A DNA stretch of 64,000 nt from Enterobacter mori (GCF_025244905.1 NZ_CP104285.1:2418001-2482000), one strand, 5' to 3'. Positions 45,488 to 55,901 are shown, counted from the stretch's first letter. The notes: a model not told the origin generated them from the sequence alone. Numbers and translations: made by a program.

Positions 45488-45524
45488 AAAACGCCCGGCG
45501 ATACTGGCCGCCGGGCATGATTTT
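45488..45524. terminator. Bidirectional terminator between yoaG and patD
   Basis: GCCCGGCG and CGCCGGGC form an 8-bp GC stem, followed by ATGATTTTAG on the plus strand and by GTTTTATTTA on the minus strand. It serves convergent genes with only 37 bases between them. Confidence 0.8.
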
Positions 45525-46947
45525 AGTGTTTTATCATGACGTGCCGGACAACCGTATAATCCTCAAGCCCGTACACCGACATATCCTTTCCATAGCCTGA
45601 AAGTTTCATGCCGCCGTGCGGCATTTCACTCACCAGCATAAAATGGGTATTTACCCAGGTGCAGCCGTACTGCAGGCGCGCACTCAGACGATGAGCGCGG
45701 CCCACGTCTTTGGTCCAGACCGATGACGCCAGGCCATATTGTGAATCGTTGGCCCAGGCAAGCACCTGCGCTTCGTCGTCAAATTCCGTCACGCTGACGA
45801 CCGGACCAAACACCTCGCGTTGAACAATTGCATCTTCTTGCTTCGCCCCGGCCAGCAGGGTTGGCTGGAAGTAGTAGCCCGCCCCCTCGTGTTTACTCCC
45901 GCCGGTCACCACGCGGATATGGCTCAGCGCTTTTGCCTCGTCAACCGCGGTGCACACGCGTGAAAGGTGTGCGGCAGAGCTGAGTGGGCCAAGTTCTGTC
46001 GACGCGTCCTCCGGCGCCCCCATTTTCAGGCTGGCGACGGCGGCCCCCAGCTTCTCAACCAGCGCGGCGTAAATGCCCTTCTGGGCATAGATACGGCAGG
46101 CGGCGGTGCAATCTTGTCCGGCGTTGTAAAAACCGAACGTGCGCACACCTTCCACCACGGCATCCAGATCGGCATCGTCAAAAACAATCACCGGGGCTTT
46201 GCCACCCAGCTCCATATGCGTGCGCTTAATTGAGGAAGCCGTGTGGCTGATAATATGCTCGCCCGTGGCAATCGACCCGGTGAGTGAGACCATGCGGACT
46301 TTTTCATGCCCGATGAGCGGGTCACCGACGGTTTTACCGCGACCAAAGAGAACGTTAAGTACGCCTGCCGGGAAGATGTCTCTGGCCAGCTCGGCCAGCT
46401 TTAAGGCCGTCAACGGGGTAATTTCAGAAGGTTTTATCACCACGCAGTTGCCTGCCGCCAGCGCAGGGGCCAGCTTCCAGGCTGCCATCATCAGCGGGTA
46501 GTTCCACGGCGCAATGGACGCGACGACGCCTACCGGATCGCGGCGGATCATTGACGTATGCCCTTCAAGATACTCTCCGGCGGCCAGTCCATTCAGGCAG
46601 CGCGCCGCGCCCGCAAAGAAGCGAAACACGTCGACCACCGCCGGGATTTCGTCCCCCAGCGCGCAGTGCAAAGGCTTTCCGCAGTTAAGGGATTCGAGCC
46701 GGGCGAACTCTTCAGCATGCGCTTCAATGGCATCAGCCAGCTTCAGCAAACACTCGGCGCGGGTTTTAGGCGTCGTTTGCCCCCACTGTGCAAACGCGCG
46801 ATCCGCAGCCTGAACGGCCGCATCCACCTGCGCCGCTGACGCTTCAGGAATGTCCAGCAGTACGTCGCCAGTGGCAGGGTTATAGACCGGCTGCATTTCC
46901 CCTTCACCGGCCACCAGTTCACCATTAATCAGCAGTAGTTTTTGCAT
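45523..46947 (-). CDS. patD: Gamma-aminobutyraldehyde dehydrogenase PatD
   Basis: 474 residues, equal to E. coli PatD (YdcW). NAD-dependent aldehyde dehydrogenase that oxidises 4-aminobutanal, from putrescine breakdown by PatA, to [24 protein letters not shown] and [14 protein letters not shown] (cofactor site), [15 protein letters not shown] with the catalytic Glu, and [15 protein letters not shown] with the catalytic Cys are intact. Last gene of the ydcSTUV-patD operon, 24 bases after ydcV. Confidence 0.96.
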   Translation of the reverse strand: MQKLLLINGELVAGEGEMQPVYNPATGDVLLDIPEASAAQVDAAVQAADRAFAQWGQTTPKTRAECLLKLADAIEAHAEEFARLESLNCGKPLHCALGDEIPAVVDVFRFFAGAARCLNGLAAGEYLEGHTSMIRRDPVGVVASIAPWNYPLMMAAWKLAPALAAGNCVVIKPSEITPLTALKLAELARDIFPAGVLNVLFGRGKTVGDPLIGHEKVRMVSLTGSIATGEHIISHTASSIKRTHMELGGKAPVIVFDDADLDAVVEGVRTFGFYNAGQDCTAACRIYAQKGIYAALVEKLGAAVASLKMGAPEDASTELGPLSSAAHLSRVCTAVDEAKALSHIRVVTGGSKHEGAGYYFQPTLLAGAKQEDAIVQREVFGPVVSVTEFDDEAQVLAWANDSQYGLASSVWTKDVGRAHRLSARLQYGCTWVNTHFMLVSEMPHGGMKLSGYGKDMSVYGLEDYTVVRHVMIKH

Positions 46948-46971
46948 AGCATTATCCTGTTGAAATCAATG

Positions 46972-47778
46972 TTATTTCCCGCTTTCGGCACCGTTTTCGC
47001 CGTCGCGGGTTAGCCACCAGGCTCCCAGAATGGGGATGGTTGTGACCAGCATCACCAGCAGTGCAACAACATTGGTGACCGGTACGTCCCGCGGGCGACC
47101 GAGCTGGTTCAGCAACCACAGCGGTAACGTGCGCTCGTGTCCCGCCGTAAATGTCGTCACGATAATTTCGTCAAACGATAGCGCAAACGCCAGCATCCCT
47201 CCGGCCAGCAGCGCCGAGCCAAGATTAGGCAGCACCACATAGCGAAAGGTTTGCCAGCCGTCTGCACCTAAATCCATCGACGCTTCCACCAGACTCCAGG
47301 ACGTGCGCCGGAAGCGGGCAATCACGTTGTTGAAAACCACCACCACGCAGAAGGTGGCGTGTCCTACAACGATGGTGAAAAATCCCGGCTCAAGGTTGAT
47401 GGTTTTGAATGCCGTCAGCAGCGCCAGGCCGGTGATAATCCCCGGCAGTGCAATCGGCAATAGCAGCAGCACAGAGATCGCGTTTTTACCAAAGAACTCG
47501 CTGCGCCACAGTGCCGCTGCAGCAAGCGTGCCAAGCACGAGTGCAATGGCGGTGGATAAGCTGGCGATTTTAAGTGACAACGTCACTGATTCGAGAATAT
47601 CCCCACGCCCTGCCGCCACGCTAAACCACTTAAACGTTAGCCCCTGCGGTGGGAAGCTGAAAGCCGCGTCCTCAGTATTGAACGCATAGATCGCGATAAT
47701 CAGCAGGGGGAAGTGGAGGAAGATGACCCCACCCCACGCGGCGACTTTCAGGAACAACGGTGCGCGATCAGAGTGCAT
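46972..47778 (-). CDS. ydcV: Polyamine-type ABC transporter permease YdcV
   Basis: 268 residues (E. coli 264). PotC-like inner-membrane permease with six helices and the EAA motif [22 protein letters not shown]. Works with YdcU, YdcT and YdcS. The start overlaps the ydcU stop by 11 bases. Substrate assumed to be a polyamine or related compound because of patD in the same operon. Confidence 0.94.
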   Translation of the reverse strand: MHSDRAPLFLKVAAWGGVIFLHFPLLIIAIYAFNTEDAAFSFPPQGLTFKWFSVAAGRGDILESVTLSLKIASLSTAIALVLGTLAAAALWRSEFFGKNAISVLLLLPIALPGIITGLALLTAFKTINLEPGFFTIVVGHATFCVVVVFNNVIARFRRTSWSLVEASMDLGADGWQTFRYVVLPNLGSALLAGGMLAFALSFDEIIVTTFTAGHERTLPLWLLNQLGRPRDVPVTNVVALLVMLVTTIPILGAWWLTRDGENGAESGK

Positions 47779-48712
47779 CGAATGCTCCCAGGCGTTTCAC
47801 GAACGCCAGATAAAGGGAGATCAGCACAATCGGAACCAGCGTGAACGCAGCAGCCATGGGCATATTCCCGATGGCACCCTGCTGGGCGTAGACCATGTTT
47901 CCGATGAAATATCCCGGCGGCCCCACCAGCTGCGGCACGATAAAATCCCCAAGCGTCAGCGAGAAGGTAAATATTGATCCTGCCGCAATCCCCGGAATAG
48001 CCAGCGGCAGAACCACGTAGCGGAAGGTTTGGCGCGGACGCGCGCCCAGATCGGCAGACGCCAGTAGCAGAGAAGCGGGTAACCTCTCCAGCGCCGCCTG
48101 CACGGGCAGGATCATAAACGGTAGCCAGATATAGACGAAGACCAGAAAGCGCCCCAGCCCTGATGTCGACAACGTGTTACCGCCAATCGCCGGAAGCGTA
48201 AGCAGAGAAATCAGGAGCGGCTCAAGCCCCAAATGGCTGAGAAACCACTGCGCCACGCCATCTTTCGCCAGCAGCAGCGTCCAGGCATAAGCCTTAACGA
48301 TATAACTCGCCCACATAGGTAGCATCACTGCGATGTAGAAAAAGGCTTTCCACTTACCGCGGGTATAACGCGCCATATACCATGCCATCGGAAATGCGAG
48401 GATCGCGCTGGCGAAAGTGACCGCAAGAGCCATCACCAGCGTGCGCAAGATGATGTCGTAGTTTGCCGGGTTGAAAAGTGCCTGAATGTTCGCAAAAGTG
48501 AGATCGGGCGTCACCGACATGGTGAAGTCATCGAACGTATAGAAACCCTGCCACAGCAAGGTCAGAAGCGAACCCAAATAGACGATGCCAAACCACATCA
48601 GCGGCGCGAGCAGGAGCAAGAACAGACCCAGTAAGGGTTTACGCCAGAACACTGCGGTAATACGGCTTAACCTACCCTGTGGCGTGGGCGTGGGTGAAAC
48701 GCTCATGTCCAT
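47768..48712 (-). CDS. ydcU: Polyamine-type ABC transporter permease YdcU
   Basis: 314 residues from MDMSVSPTP (E. coli 313); a start two codons later is also possible. GGAGAGG within the end of ydcT serves as ribosome site, and the ATG is one base after the ydcT stop. PotB-like permease; EAA motif [22 protein letters not shown]. The much longer ORF start overlaps ydcT and is not credible. Confidence 0.93.
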   Translation of the reverse strand: MDMSVSPTPTPQGRLSRITAVFWRKPLLGLFLLLLAPLMWFGIVYLGSLLTLLWQGFYTFDDFTMSVTPDLTFANIQALFNPANYDIILRTLVMALAVTFASAILAFPMAWYMARYTRGKWKAFFYIAVMLPMWASYIVKAYAWTLLLAKDGVAQWFLSHLGLEPLLISLLTLPAIGGNTLSTSGLGRFLVFVYIWLPFMILPVQAALERLPASLLLASADLGARPRQTFRYVVLPLAIPGIAAGSIFTFSLTLGDFIVPQLVGPPGYFIGNMVYAQQGAIGNMPMAAAFTLVPIVLISLYLAFVKRLGAFDAL

Positions 48713-48713
48713 T

Positions 48714-49727
48714 TCACCTCTCCTCATGGAGCAACACCATGGCCTCGCGTGACCACGAGGCCAGCACCTGCTGTCCGGGCGCAACCCCCGCCGGGAGCGC
48801 GCCTCCGGTAAGATTCGCCTGGCTGACCAGCAGTTTCGCACCGTCTGCAAGACGCAGTTCAAAACGCGTGGCCGCGCCCTGATACTGTACCGCCTGTACT
48901 ACGCCCTGCACCTGAACATCACCTCCCTCATTGAGACGAATATGTTCCGGACGCAGCGAATACATCCCCTCCATTCCACAGACCTGGCGGGCCAACGCGG
49001 TATCAAAAACGTTAGAGGTGCCAACAAAACTGGCGACAAACGGTGTACGAGGACGCATGTAAAGGTCGCGCGGGGTATCAACCTGCTCGATGCGCCCGTT
49101 GTTGAAGACGGCCACCCGATCCGACATGGACAGGGCTTCTCCCTGGTCGTGGGTGACGAAAATAAAGGTAATGCCCAACTCCTGCTGAAGCTTTTTCAGC
49201 TCAAACTGCATTTGCTCGCGCAGTTTCAGGTCGAGCGCGCCTAGCGGTTCGTCCAGCAGCAGCACGCGGGGTTCGTTCACCAGCGCGCGGGCAATCGCCA
49301 CGCGCTGGCGTTGGCCGCCGGAGAGCTGCGAAGGCTTACGCGCGACGGCAAAACTCAGGCCGACCTTCTCCAGCGCCTGACCGGCCAGCGCGTAGCGTTT
49401 TTTCTTGTCGACACCTTTAACCATCAGCCCGTACGCCACGTTGTCGAGGATCGACATGTGCGGAAACAGCGCATAATCCTGAAAGACGGTGTTGACGTCA
49501 CGCTCCCAGGGAGGCAATTCGCTGGCTTCTTTACCGAAGATTTTTATCGCGCCGCCGCTCAGCTGTTCAAAACCGGCAATCAGGCGCAGGCAGGTCGTTT
49601 TACCGGAGCCCGAAGGCCCCAGCATGGAGAAAAACTCTCCGTCACGAATGCCAATAGTCACCCCATCAACCGCTCGGACGTCGCCGTACAGACGGGAGAC
49701 GTCATTAAACTCTACTGCGTACGTCAT
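48714..49727 (-). CDS. ydcT: Polyamine-type ABC transporter ATP-binding protein YdcT
   Basis: 337 residues from MTYAVEFNDVSRLYG, equal to E. coli YdcT. Walker A GPSGSGKTT, Q-loop VFQDYALFPHMSIL, signature LSGGQRQRVAIARALV, Walker B LLLDEPLGALD, and a C-terminal TOBE/regulatory domain (SLRPEHIRL). PotA-like. 17 bases after ydcS. Confidence 0.95.
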   Translation of the reverse strand: MTYAVEFNDVSRLYGDVRAVDGVTIGIRDGEFFSMLGPSGSGKTTCLRLIAGFEQLSGGAIKIFGKEASELPPWERDVNTVFQDYALFPHMSILDNVAYGLMVKGVDKKKRYALAGQALEKVGLSFAVARKPSQLSGGQRQRVAIARALVNEPRVLLLDEPLGALDLKLREQMQFELKKLQQELGITFIFVTHDQGEALSMSDRVAVFNNGRIEQVDTPRDLYMRPRTPFVASFVGTSNVFDTALARQVCGMEGMYSLRPEHIRLNEGGDVQVQGVVQAVQYQGAATRFELRLADGAKLLVSQANLTGGALPAGVAPGQQVLASWSREAMVLLHEER

Positions 49728-49744
49728 GTTCTGCTCCCGGACGT

Positions 49745-50890
49745 TCAACGACCGCCCATGATGGCAATGTAATCCTGCGTCCAGCGGCTGTATGGGACAA
49801 ATTTACCCCCTTCCGCAATCGGCGTTTTCCAGAACATGATTTTTTCAAAGTTGTTATAACCGTTGGTTTCACACCCTTTATCACCGAGCAGCGTGCTGGC
49901 TTTGCAACCTTCCGCAACCACCGGCAGCGAGCCAAACCAGGCCGCCAGATCGCCCTGCACTTTTGGCGTCAGCGACCAGTTCATCCATTTGTAGGCGCAC
50001 ATTGGGTGTTTTGCCTGCGCGTGCAGCATGGTGGTGTCCGCCCAGCCAGTTACGCCTTCTTTTGGGAAGACGGTGGCAACGGGCTGGTTCTCTGCCTTCA
50101 GGGCATTCGCCTGATACGGCCAGGCGCTGGAGGCCACCACGCCTTCATTTTTAAAGTCGCTCATCTGAACGGTGGTGTCATGCCAGTAGCGGTGGATAAG
50201 CGCGTGCTGATCGCGCAACACCTTGAGCACAGCAGCGTACTGTTCTTCGGTGAGCTGGTACGGGTCTTTGATACCTAACTGCGGTTGAGTGGCTTTGACG
50301 AACAGCGCGGCATCGGCGATATAAATCGGGCCGTCGTACGCCTGCACGCGTCCCTGGTTGGTTTTACCGTCAGGCAAATTCTGTTTGGTGAATACCACGC
50401 TCCAGCTGTCCGGCGGCGTCGGGAAGGTTTTGGTGTTGTACATTAGCAGGTTTGGCCCCCATTGATACGGCGTGCCGTAAACTTTCCCGTCGACGTTAAA
50501 CCATTCCCCTTTCACAATCCGTGCGTCGAGGGTTTTCCAGTTGGGGATGAGATCAGGGTTAATCGGCTGAACGCGTTTCCCCATGATCAGGCGCAGCGAG
50601 GCGTCACCGGAGGCCGTAACCAGATCATATCCCCCTTTCGCCATCAGGCTGACCATCTCATCGGAAGTGGCCGCCGTTTTGACGTTGACGGTACATCCGG
50701 TCTCTTTTTCAAACTGGGTCACCCAGTCATAATTTTTATCCGTCTGACCGCGTTCGATATACCCCGGCCAGGCAATAATATCCAGTCGTCCTTCCCCGTC
50801 GCCAATGGCCTTTGGCGGTTCGGCGGCTTGCACGGTCATGATTGTCATGCCAAGCGCATACAGGCTGCTGCGGGCAAAATTTTTGCTCAT
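49745..50890 (-). CDS. ydcS: Periplasmic binding protein YdcS
   Basis: 381 residues, equal to E. coli YdcS. A signal peptide ends near TVQAAEP. PotD-like family 1 binding protein: LDIIAWPGYIERG, AATSDEMVSLMAKGGYDLVTASGDAS and KWMNWSLTPKVQGDLAAWFGSLP. In E. coli it has also been reported to have polyhydroxybutyrate synthase activity and a role in DNA uptake; both are unrelated to visible motifs. First gene of its operon; the promoter lies in 50891-51162. Confidence 0.95.
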   Translation of the reverse strand: MSKNFARSSLYALGMTIMTVQAAEPPKAIGDGEGRLDIIAWPGYIERGQTDKNYDWVTQFEKETGCTVNVKTAATSDEMVSLMAKGGYDLVTASGDASLRLIMGKRVQPINPDLIPNWKTLDARIVKGEWFNVDGKVYGTPYQWGPNLLMYNTKTFPTPPDSWSVVFTKQNLPDGKTNQGRVQAYDGPIYIADAALFVKATQPQLGIKDPYQLTEEQYAAVLKVLRDQHALIHRYWHDTTVQMSDFKNEGVVASSAWPYQANALKAENQPVATVFPKEGVTGWADTTMLHAQAKHPMCAYKWMNWSLTPKVQGDLAAWFGSLPVVAEGCKASTLLGDKGCETNGYNNFEKIMFWKTPIAEGGKFVPYSRWTQDYIAIMGGR

Positions 50891-51162
50891 TAGATTTACT
50901 CCAGTCGCAATGAAATTTAGCGGCAGCCTTGCCGTAAAAATATCTCCTTAATTAAACGTAGACCGCGCAAATGCGCCGCACCTTTCGGCTAAAGGAAATT
51001 TCATCAAGGTGTGACCGAGGGCGCATTCCCCGTTAACTGGATTATAGACAAGGAGTTAGCGGAGGAAGGGAGTATGCAGATTTCCTATGATGCGGCGCAG
51101 AGGGATATTCGCAGCGCCGTCATAAAGATAAGAAAGGATTATTTAAAAGCCGACTACGCGAT
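50891..51162 (-). promoter_or_regulatory. Promoter region of ydcSTUV-patD
   Basis: 272 bases between ydcR (3' end) and ydcS (5' end). In E. coli the operon responds to nitrogen limitation and RpoS. I see no clear sigma-54 -24/-12 pair. A 62-codon plus-strand ORF at 51011 overlaps the ydcR end and has no ribosome site, so I do not call it. Confidence 0.4.
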
Positions 51163-52572
51163 TTATTCCAGCATCTCGCTAATTAATTTTCCCAACTGAA
51201 TAACAGCCTGTTCTTCCCGTTCTCCCCACGACCAGGAGGTATTAAACCGGAAAAACGGCGTCCAGCTGTCTGACGTTGAAAACATCTTTCCTGGGGCTAT
51301 GCTGATGTGGTGGACTAATGCTTTCTCGCTAAGCAACCCGGCATCCAGCTGCGCCGGAAGTTCCAGCCATAAAAAATAGCCGCTGTCGTTGTGATGGATT
51401 TTGACGCCAGCAGGCATATGGCGCAAAAGCGACTGCCACCCCTGCTGTTTGCGCTCGGCCAGCGTGCGGCGCAGGCGGCGAAGATGGGCGTCATACCGTT
51501 TAGTCGCCAGATAATCCACCAGCGCCAGCTGCATGGGTGAGCTGGTTGATAAGGTGCTCATGAGCTGCAGCTGCTGAATGCGGCGCGCATGTTTTCCCGC
51601 CGCCACCCATCCGATGCGAAAACCGGCCACCAGACATTTTGAAAATGAGGAGCAGTGCAGCGTCATGTCCTGCCTGTCCCAGGCCTTGGCTGGAAGCGGT
51701 TTTTCACGGCCAAAAAAGAGTTCGCTGTAAACGTCGTCCTCAATCAGGGTGACGTTATGCTTCCTGAGCAGCGCCACCAGCTGCGCCTTTTTCTCCGTGC
51801 TCAGCGTGAAGCCAAGCGGGTTTTGACTGTTGGTCATTAACCAGCAGGCTTTTACCGGATAATCATTCAGGGCCTGTTCAAGGGCATTCAGGTCGATCCC
51901 CTCGCGCACGTCGGTCGCTATTGACAGGGCCTTCAGCTTCAGGCGTTCCAGCGCCTGGAGAGCACCATAAAAACAAGGATTTTCAACGATCACCCAGTCA
52001 CCGGGTTCGGTGACGGCCTGCAGGCTAAGATTCAGCGCCTCAAGCGCGCCTGCGGTAATGACAATCTCTTCAGGCGAGATGTTCATCCCCTGCTGCGCGT
52101 AGCGGCGGGCAATGGCGTGGCGAAGATCGACGTTACCCGGCGGCAGGTTTTCAATCACGCTCATCGCGGTGGCGGTTTTACTGACGTTCGCCAGCGAGCG
52201 ATTAAGCTGCTGAAGCGGAAAGAGGCGCGGATCGGGAAATGCGGAAGCAAAGGGCACGACGGAGGGATCGCGGCTGGCCTGCAGCACGTCAAAGATATAG
52301 GTGTTGATGTCGACCACTTCATCGCGCATCACCTGAGCCGGAGGAGCAGGCTGTTGAGCAGTCGGGCGCGAGGCAACGTAATAGCCCGATTGCGGTCTGG
52401 CGACAATGCGCCCCTGGCTTTCCAGCATCTGATAAGCGTGGCCCACGGTCATAAAACTCATGCCGCTGCTCGCCACCTGCTCTCGCAGCGAAGGCAGCTT
52501 ATCGCCCGGCAGCCATACGCCAAGCTCAATCTGCGAGATAATTTGTTGCGCCAGACGCTGGTATTTTTTCAT
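51163..52572 (-). CDS. ydcR: MocR-family PLP-dependent regulator YdcR
   Basis: 469 residues (E. coli 468). N-terminal GntR winged helix: LGVWLPGDKLPSLREQVASSGMSFMTVGHAYQMLESQGRIVA; C-terminal class I aminotransferase-like domain with PLP-lysine motif CSSFSKCLVAGFRIGW and MTNSQNPLGFTLS. MocR proteins respond to aminated ligands and PLP. It is encoded on the same strand just upstream of ydcS, and probably regulates that operon (PuuR-like logic, inferred). Confidence 0.94.
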   Translation of the reverse strand: MKKYQRLAQQIISQIELGVWLPGDKLPSLREQVASSGMSFMTVGHAYQMLESQGRIVARPQSGYYVASRPTAQQPAPPAQVMRDEVVDINTYIFDVLQASRDPSVVPFASAFPDPRLFPLQQLNRSLANVSKTATAMSVIENLPPGNVDLRHAIARRYAQQGMNISPEEIVITAGALEALNLSLQAVTEPGDWVIVENPCFYGALQALERLKLKALSIATDVREGIDLNALEQALNDYPVKACWLMTNSQNPLGFTLSTEKKAQLVALLRKHNVTLIEDDVYSELFFGREKPLPAKAWDRQDMTLHCSSFSKCLVAGFRIGWVAAGKHARRIQQLQLMSTLSTSSPMQLALVDYLATKRYDAHLRRLRRTLAERKQQGWQSLLRHMPAGVKIHHNDSGYFLWLELPAQLDAGLLSEKALVHHISIAPGKMFSTSDSWTPFFRFNTSWSWGEREEQAVIQLGKLISEMLE

Positions 52573-52654
52573 CAGATTCTCCTTATTGCCGACAGTGTAT
52601 ATCAGCAGGAGAAAAAGAGAAGATTTTGCTAACTGTTATGGAAAGCGTTGTTGA

Positions 52655-52843
52655 TTACTTTCGGTACTCAGTGTTATGGCTCTGGGCAGAACGTGCTGCG
52701 GCCAGATGGTCGAGAGTAACCATCGACGATTTGCAAAAAATGCATTTCGCGCCGTGAGGATTTTTCTCAGACACATCAAAAACTGAAGTACGGTACTGCG
52801 AGCCATGACAGCATGGGCAGCGAAAATGGATATAAGAAGTCAT
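52655..52843 (-). CDS. Small zinc-ribbon cold-shock protein, YmcF/YnfQ-like
   Basis: 62 residues with AGGAGAATCCT before the ATG. Cysteine pairs FRCPCCHG and KCIFCKS could hold one zinc ion. The pattern CPCCHGSQYRTS...NPHGAKCIFCKS matches the E. coli small proteins YmcF and YnfQ, which are induced by cold shock alongside csp genes. No csp gene is next to it here. Function unknown. Confidence 0.75.
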   Translation of the reverse strand: MTSYIHFRCPCCHGSQYRTSVFDVSEKNPHGAKCIFCKSSMVTLDHLAAARSAQSHNTEYRK

Positions 52844-53236
52844 AGGATTCTCCTGTAAACGTAAAAACGTAAATTACTCATGAGCCGATCAGACAATAAT
52901 GGTTTTAAACAAAACTAATCGGAAAGTAGATAAAGACCCAAGAGAGGCTGCGGAGAGGCACAACGTGATGAGAACTGCTTTATAAAACTACGTCAGATAT
53001 TTATTTGGACTCAAAACCAGAAGACCATTAACGCACGACGTAGACGACAAGGCAAGCAGTTTAATGCGTAAAATTCATAAAAAGAATTTTCTTATTCTTA
53101 ATTACCGACCTATATCAGATGACTTAAATGTCAAGAGTTAGCAATCTGTTATGCATAAATTTTACTTTTCTGCCTCTGATAGTCGACTTTGCCCCCCTAT
53201 ACCATAACAGCACACCGTTTGACATTGAGGCTGTGC
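52844..53236. promoter_or_regulatory. Divergent region between the cold-shock gene and the bd oxidase operon
   Basis: 393 AT-rich bases with no supported gene. It must hold the leader of the minus-strand small gene; a long AU-rich leader is typical for cold-shock mRNAs. It must also hold the oxidase promoter. I found no clean FNR (TTGAT-N4-ATCAA) site. Confidence 0.4.
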
Positions 53237-54637
53237 ATGTTTGGTTTAGATGCTTTTCACCTTGCGCGGATACAGTTTGCCTTTACCGTATCCTTTCACA
53301 TTATTTTCCCGGCAATCACCATCGGCCTGGCAAGCTATCTTGCTGTACTCGAAGGGCTGTGGCTTAAAACAAAAAATCCGGTCTGGCGCTCGCTGTACCA
53401 TTTCTGGTCGAAGATCTTCGCCGTCAACTTTGGTATGGGCGTGGTCTCCGGGCTGGTCATGGCCTACCAGTTTGGCACCAACTGGAGTGGATTTTCACAG
53501 TTTGCGGGCAGTATTACCGGCCCGCTGCTGACCTATGAAGTGCTCACCGCCTTCTTCCTTGAGGCCGGTTTCCTTGGCGTGATGCTGTTTGGCTGGAACA
53601 AAGTCGGTCCGGGTCTGCACTTCTTTGCGACCTGTATGGTGGCGCTGGGGACAATTATATCGACCTTCTGGATCCTCTCCTCCAACAGCTGGATGCAGAC
53701 CCCGCAAGGCTATGAGATCGTCAACGGTCAGGTCGTGCCGGTAGACTGGTTTGCCGTGGTATTTAACCCCTCATTCCCGTACCGCCTGCTGCATATGTCG
53801 ATAGCCGCCTTCCTCAGTAGCGCGCTGTTTGTTGGTGCTTCTGCCGCCTGGCACCTGCTGCGCGATAACAGGACACCTGCCATTCGCGCCATGTTCTCCA
53901 TGGCACTATGGATGACCCTGATTGTGGCCCCCATTCAGGCGATGGTGGGCGATATGCACGGGCTGAACACCTTAAAGCACCAGCCCGCCAAGATTGCCGC
54001 CATTGAAGGCCACTGGGAAAACCCGCCGGGTGAACCGACGCCGCTGCTGCTGTTCGGCTGGCCGGACATGGAGCAGGAGCGCACTCGCTTTGGGCTGGCG
54101 ATCCCGGCGCTTGGTAGCCTGATCCTGACCCACAGCCTGGAAAAACAGGTTCCCGCGCTCAAGGAGTTTCCGAAAGAAGACCGACCTAACTCAACCATCG
54201 TCTTTTGGTCGTTCCGCATTATGGCAGGCCTGGGCATGTTGATGTTGCTGCTGGGGGTTGCGGCCGTCTGGCTGCGCTACAAAAAACGGCTGTATACCTC
54301 TCGTCCCTTCCTGTGGTTTGCCCTGCTGATGGGACCATCCGGATTGATTGCCATCCTTGCCGGATGGGTTACTACGGAAGTGGGCCGCCAGCCGTGGGTG
54401 GTCTACGGACTGCAGCGCACGAAAGATGCGGTTTCCGCGCACGGCGATCTGCATATGAGCGTCAGCCTGCTGGCCTTCTTCGTGGTTTACACCTCGGTGT
54501 TTGGAGTGGGTTACAGCTATATGGTACGCCTGATCAAAAAAGGCCCTCAGCCTCATGAGTCATTTGCCACTGAATCTGATGGTCGCCCTGCTCGCCCCCT
54601 ATCTGCTGTTACCACTGAACGTAAGGAGAAACCATAA
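53237..54637 (+). CDS. Cytochrome bd-type (CIO-like) quinol oxidase subunit I
   Basis: 466 residues from MFGLDAFHLARIQF; the 16-residue upstream extension is not part of the family. CydA fold with about nine helices. The N-terminal His in DAFHLARIQFAF is a haem ligand, as are the later HMSIAAF and the Met in RIMAGLGM. The quinol loop (MHGLNTLKHQPAKIAAIEGHW...GWPD) is short compared with E. coli CydA (522 aa), which marks the cyanide-insensitive (CioA) subclass. The operon lies between ydcR and hslJ, where E. coli has none. Stop and cioB start overlap (TAATG). Confidence 0.93.
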   Translation: MFGLDAFHLARIQFAFTVSFHIIFPAITIGLASYLAVLEGLWLKTKNPVWRSLYHFWSKIFAVNFGMGVVSGLVMAYQFGTNWSGFSQFAGSITGPLLTYEVLTAFFLEAGFLGVMLFGWNKVGPGLHFFATCMVALGTIISTFWILSSNSWMQTPQGYEIVNGQVVPVDWFAVVFNPSFPYRLLHMSIAAFLSSALFVGASAAWHLLRDNRTPAIRAMFSMALWMTLIVAPIQAMVGDMHGLNTLKHQPAKIAAIEGHWENPPGEPTPLLLFGWPDMEQERTRFGLAIPALGSLILTHSLEKQVPALKEFPKEDRPNSTIVFWSFRIMAGLGMLMLLLGVAAVWLRYKKRLYTSRPFLWFALLMGPSGLIAILAGWVTTEVGRQPWVVYGLQRTKDAVSAHGDLHMSVSLLAFFVVYTSVFGVGYSYMVRLIKKGPQPHESFATESDGRPARPLSAVTTERKEKP

Positions 54638-55647
54638 TGGGAATCGACCTCTCCCTTATCTGGTTTGTGATCATTGTATTTGCCACGCTGATGTACATCG
54701 TGATGGATGGATTTGATCTGGGAATTGGCATCCTGTTCCCCGCGACGCAAAACGGCGACGATCGCGATGTGATGGTCAACAGCGTTGCGCCGGTGTGGGA
54801 CGGGAACGAAACCTGGCTGGTGCTTGGTGGCGCGGCCTTGTTTGGTGCCTTCCCGTTAGCTTACGCGGTCATCATCGACGCGCTGACCATTCCGCTGACG
54901 TTAATGCTGATCGGACTTATTTTCCGGGGCGTGGCGTTTGAGTTTCGCTTCAAAGCCACACCGGCACACCGTCCGTTCTGGGATAAAGCCTTTATTGGTG
55001 GCTCGATTCTGGCAACGTTCACCCAGGGCGTGACGGTCGGCGCTGTGATTAACGGTTTCTCCGTCACCGGACGCGCGTACAGCGGCGGCCCTTTTGACTG
55101 GTTCACTGCCTTTAACTTTTTCTGTGGCGCAGGTCTGGTCATAGCTTATGCCCTGTTAGGCTCAACATGGCTGGTGATGAAAAGCGAAAATGCCCTGCAA
55201 CAGCGGATGCGTGAGGTTTCAAAAACGCTGTTAATCGTCCTTCTGGTATTCATTGCGGCAATCAGTATCTGGACGCCTTTGGCGCAACCGGCTATCGCCG
55301 CACGCTGGTTTACGCTGCCGAATCTGTTTTATCTGCTGCCCGTCCCAGCGCTGGTGGCGATACTGAGCCTGTGGCAGTGGCGAAGCCTGAAGGATCCTGA
55401 TAGCCATAACCTGCCGTTTGTCCTCACGCTGGGGTTGATTTTCCTCGGATTCAGCGGGCTTGGGATCAGCATCTGGCCGCACATTATCCCGCCGTCTATT
55501 ACCTTATGGCAGGCCGCTGCACCACCGCAGAGTCAGGGCTTTATGTTAGTGGGGGCACTGTTGATCATTCCCGTTATTCTGGTCTACACCTTCTGGAGTT
55601 ATTACGTATTTCGCGGAAAAGTACAGCATGGGGAGGGTTATCACTGA
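54637..55647 (+). CDS. Cytochrome bd-type (CIO-like) quinol oxidase subunit II
   Basis: 336 residues, CydB family (UbiE-type numbering is not relevant). Starts MGIDLSLIWFVIIVFATLMYIVMDGFDLGIG, with the conserved VWDGNETWLVLGGAALFGAFP after the first helix. Eight helices. Forms the heterodimer with subunit I and needs no haem of its own. Overlaps subunit I by one base and the small subunit by one. Confidence 0.94.
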   Translation: MGIDLSLIWFVIIVFATLMYIVMDGFDLGIGILFPATQNGDDRDVMVNSVAPVWDGNETWLVLGGAALFGAFPLAYAVIIDALTIPLTLMLIGLIFRGVAFEFRFKATPAHRPFWDKAFIGGSILATFTQGVTVGAVINGFSVTGRAYSGGPFDWFTAFNFFCGAGLVIAYALLGSTWLVMKSENALQQRMREVSKTLLIVLLVFIAAISIWTPLAQPAIAARWFTLPNLFYLLPVPALVAILSLWQWRSLKDPDSHNLPFVLTLGLIFLGFSGLGISIWPHIIPPSITLWQAAAPPQSQGFMLVGALLIIPVILVYTFWSYYVFRGKVQHGEGYH

Positions 55648-55775
55648 TGCAACAACCTGTCTGGAAACGTCTGATGTGGCTGGCCATTATCTGGGGCGGT
55701 AGCGTCCTGGCGCTGGCCGCCGTAAGTATGTTCTTCCGCATGCTGATGGCGGCGGCGGGGTTTAAATCTCACTAA
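55647..55775 (+). CDS. DUF2474 small subunit of the CIO-type oxidase
   Basis: 42 residues starting MQQPVWKRLMWLAIIW inside the subunit II stop (TGATG). One membrane helix, then a short tail (MLMAAAGFKSH). The pattern W-RL-WL--IW--SV-AL matches DUF2474 proteins, which follow cioAB genes and are the counterpart of CydX in bd-I. Too short for most gene callers but strongly supported by position. Confidence 0.88.
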   Translation: MQQPVWKRLMWLAIIWGGSVLALAAVSMFFRMLMAAAGFKSH

Positions 55776-55901
55776 CACCTTGTTCCGGGCACCATTCTGT
55801 TGCCCGGTCTCTTCTCGCACTTTCAGATAAACCCCATTAACTCGCACAGGCGTATCGTTACACTTGAATAGATTCACAGCATTGATACTTTGAGAAGAAA
55901 A

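Noticed and set aside
48713..48862. N-terminal extension of YdcU
   Set aside because: It overlaps ydcT by about 150 bases. The ATG one base after the ydcT stop gives the E. coli length.
51011..51199. 62-codon plus-strand ORF between ydcR and ydcS
   Set aside because: No ribosome site, overlaps the end of ydcR, and its composition looks like translated noncoding DNA.
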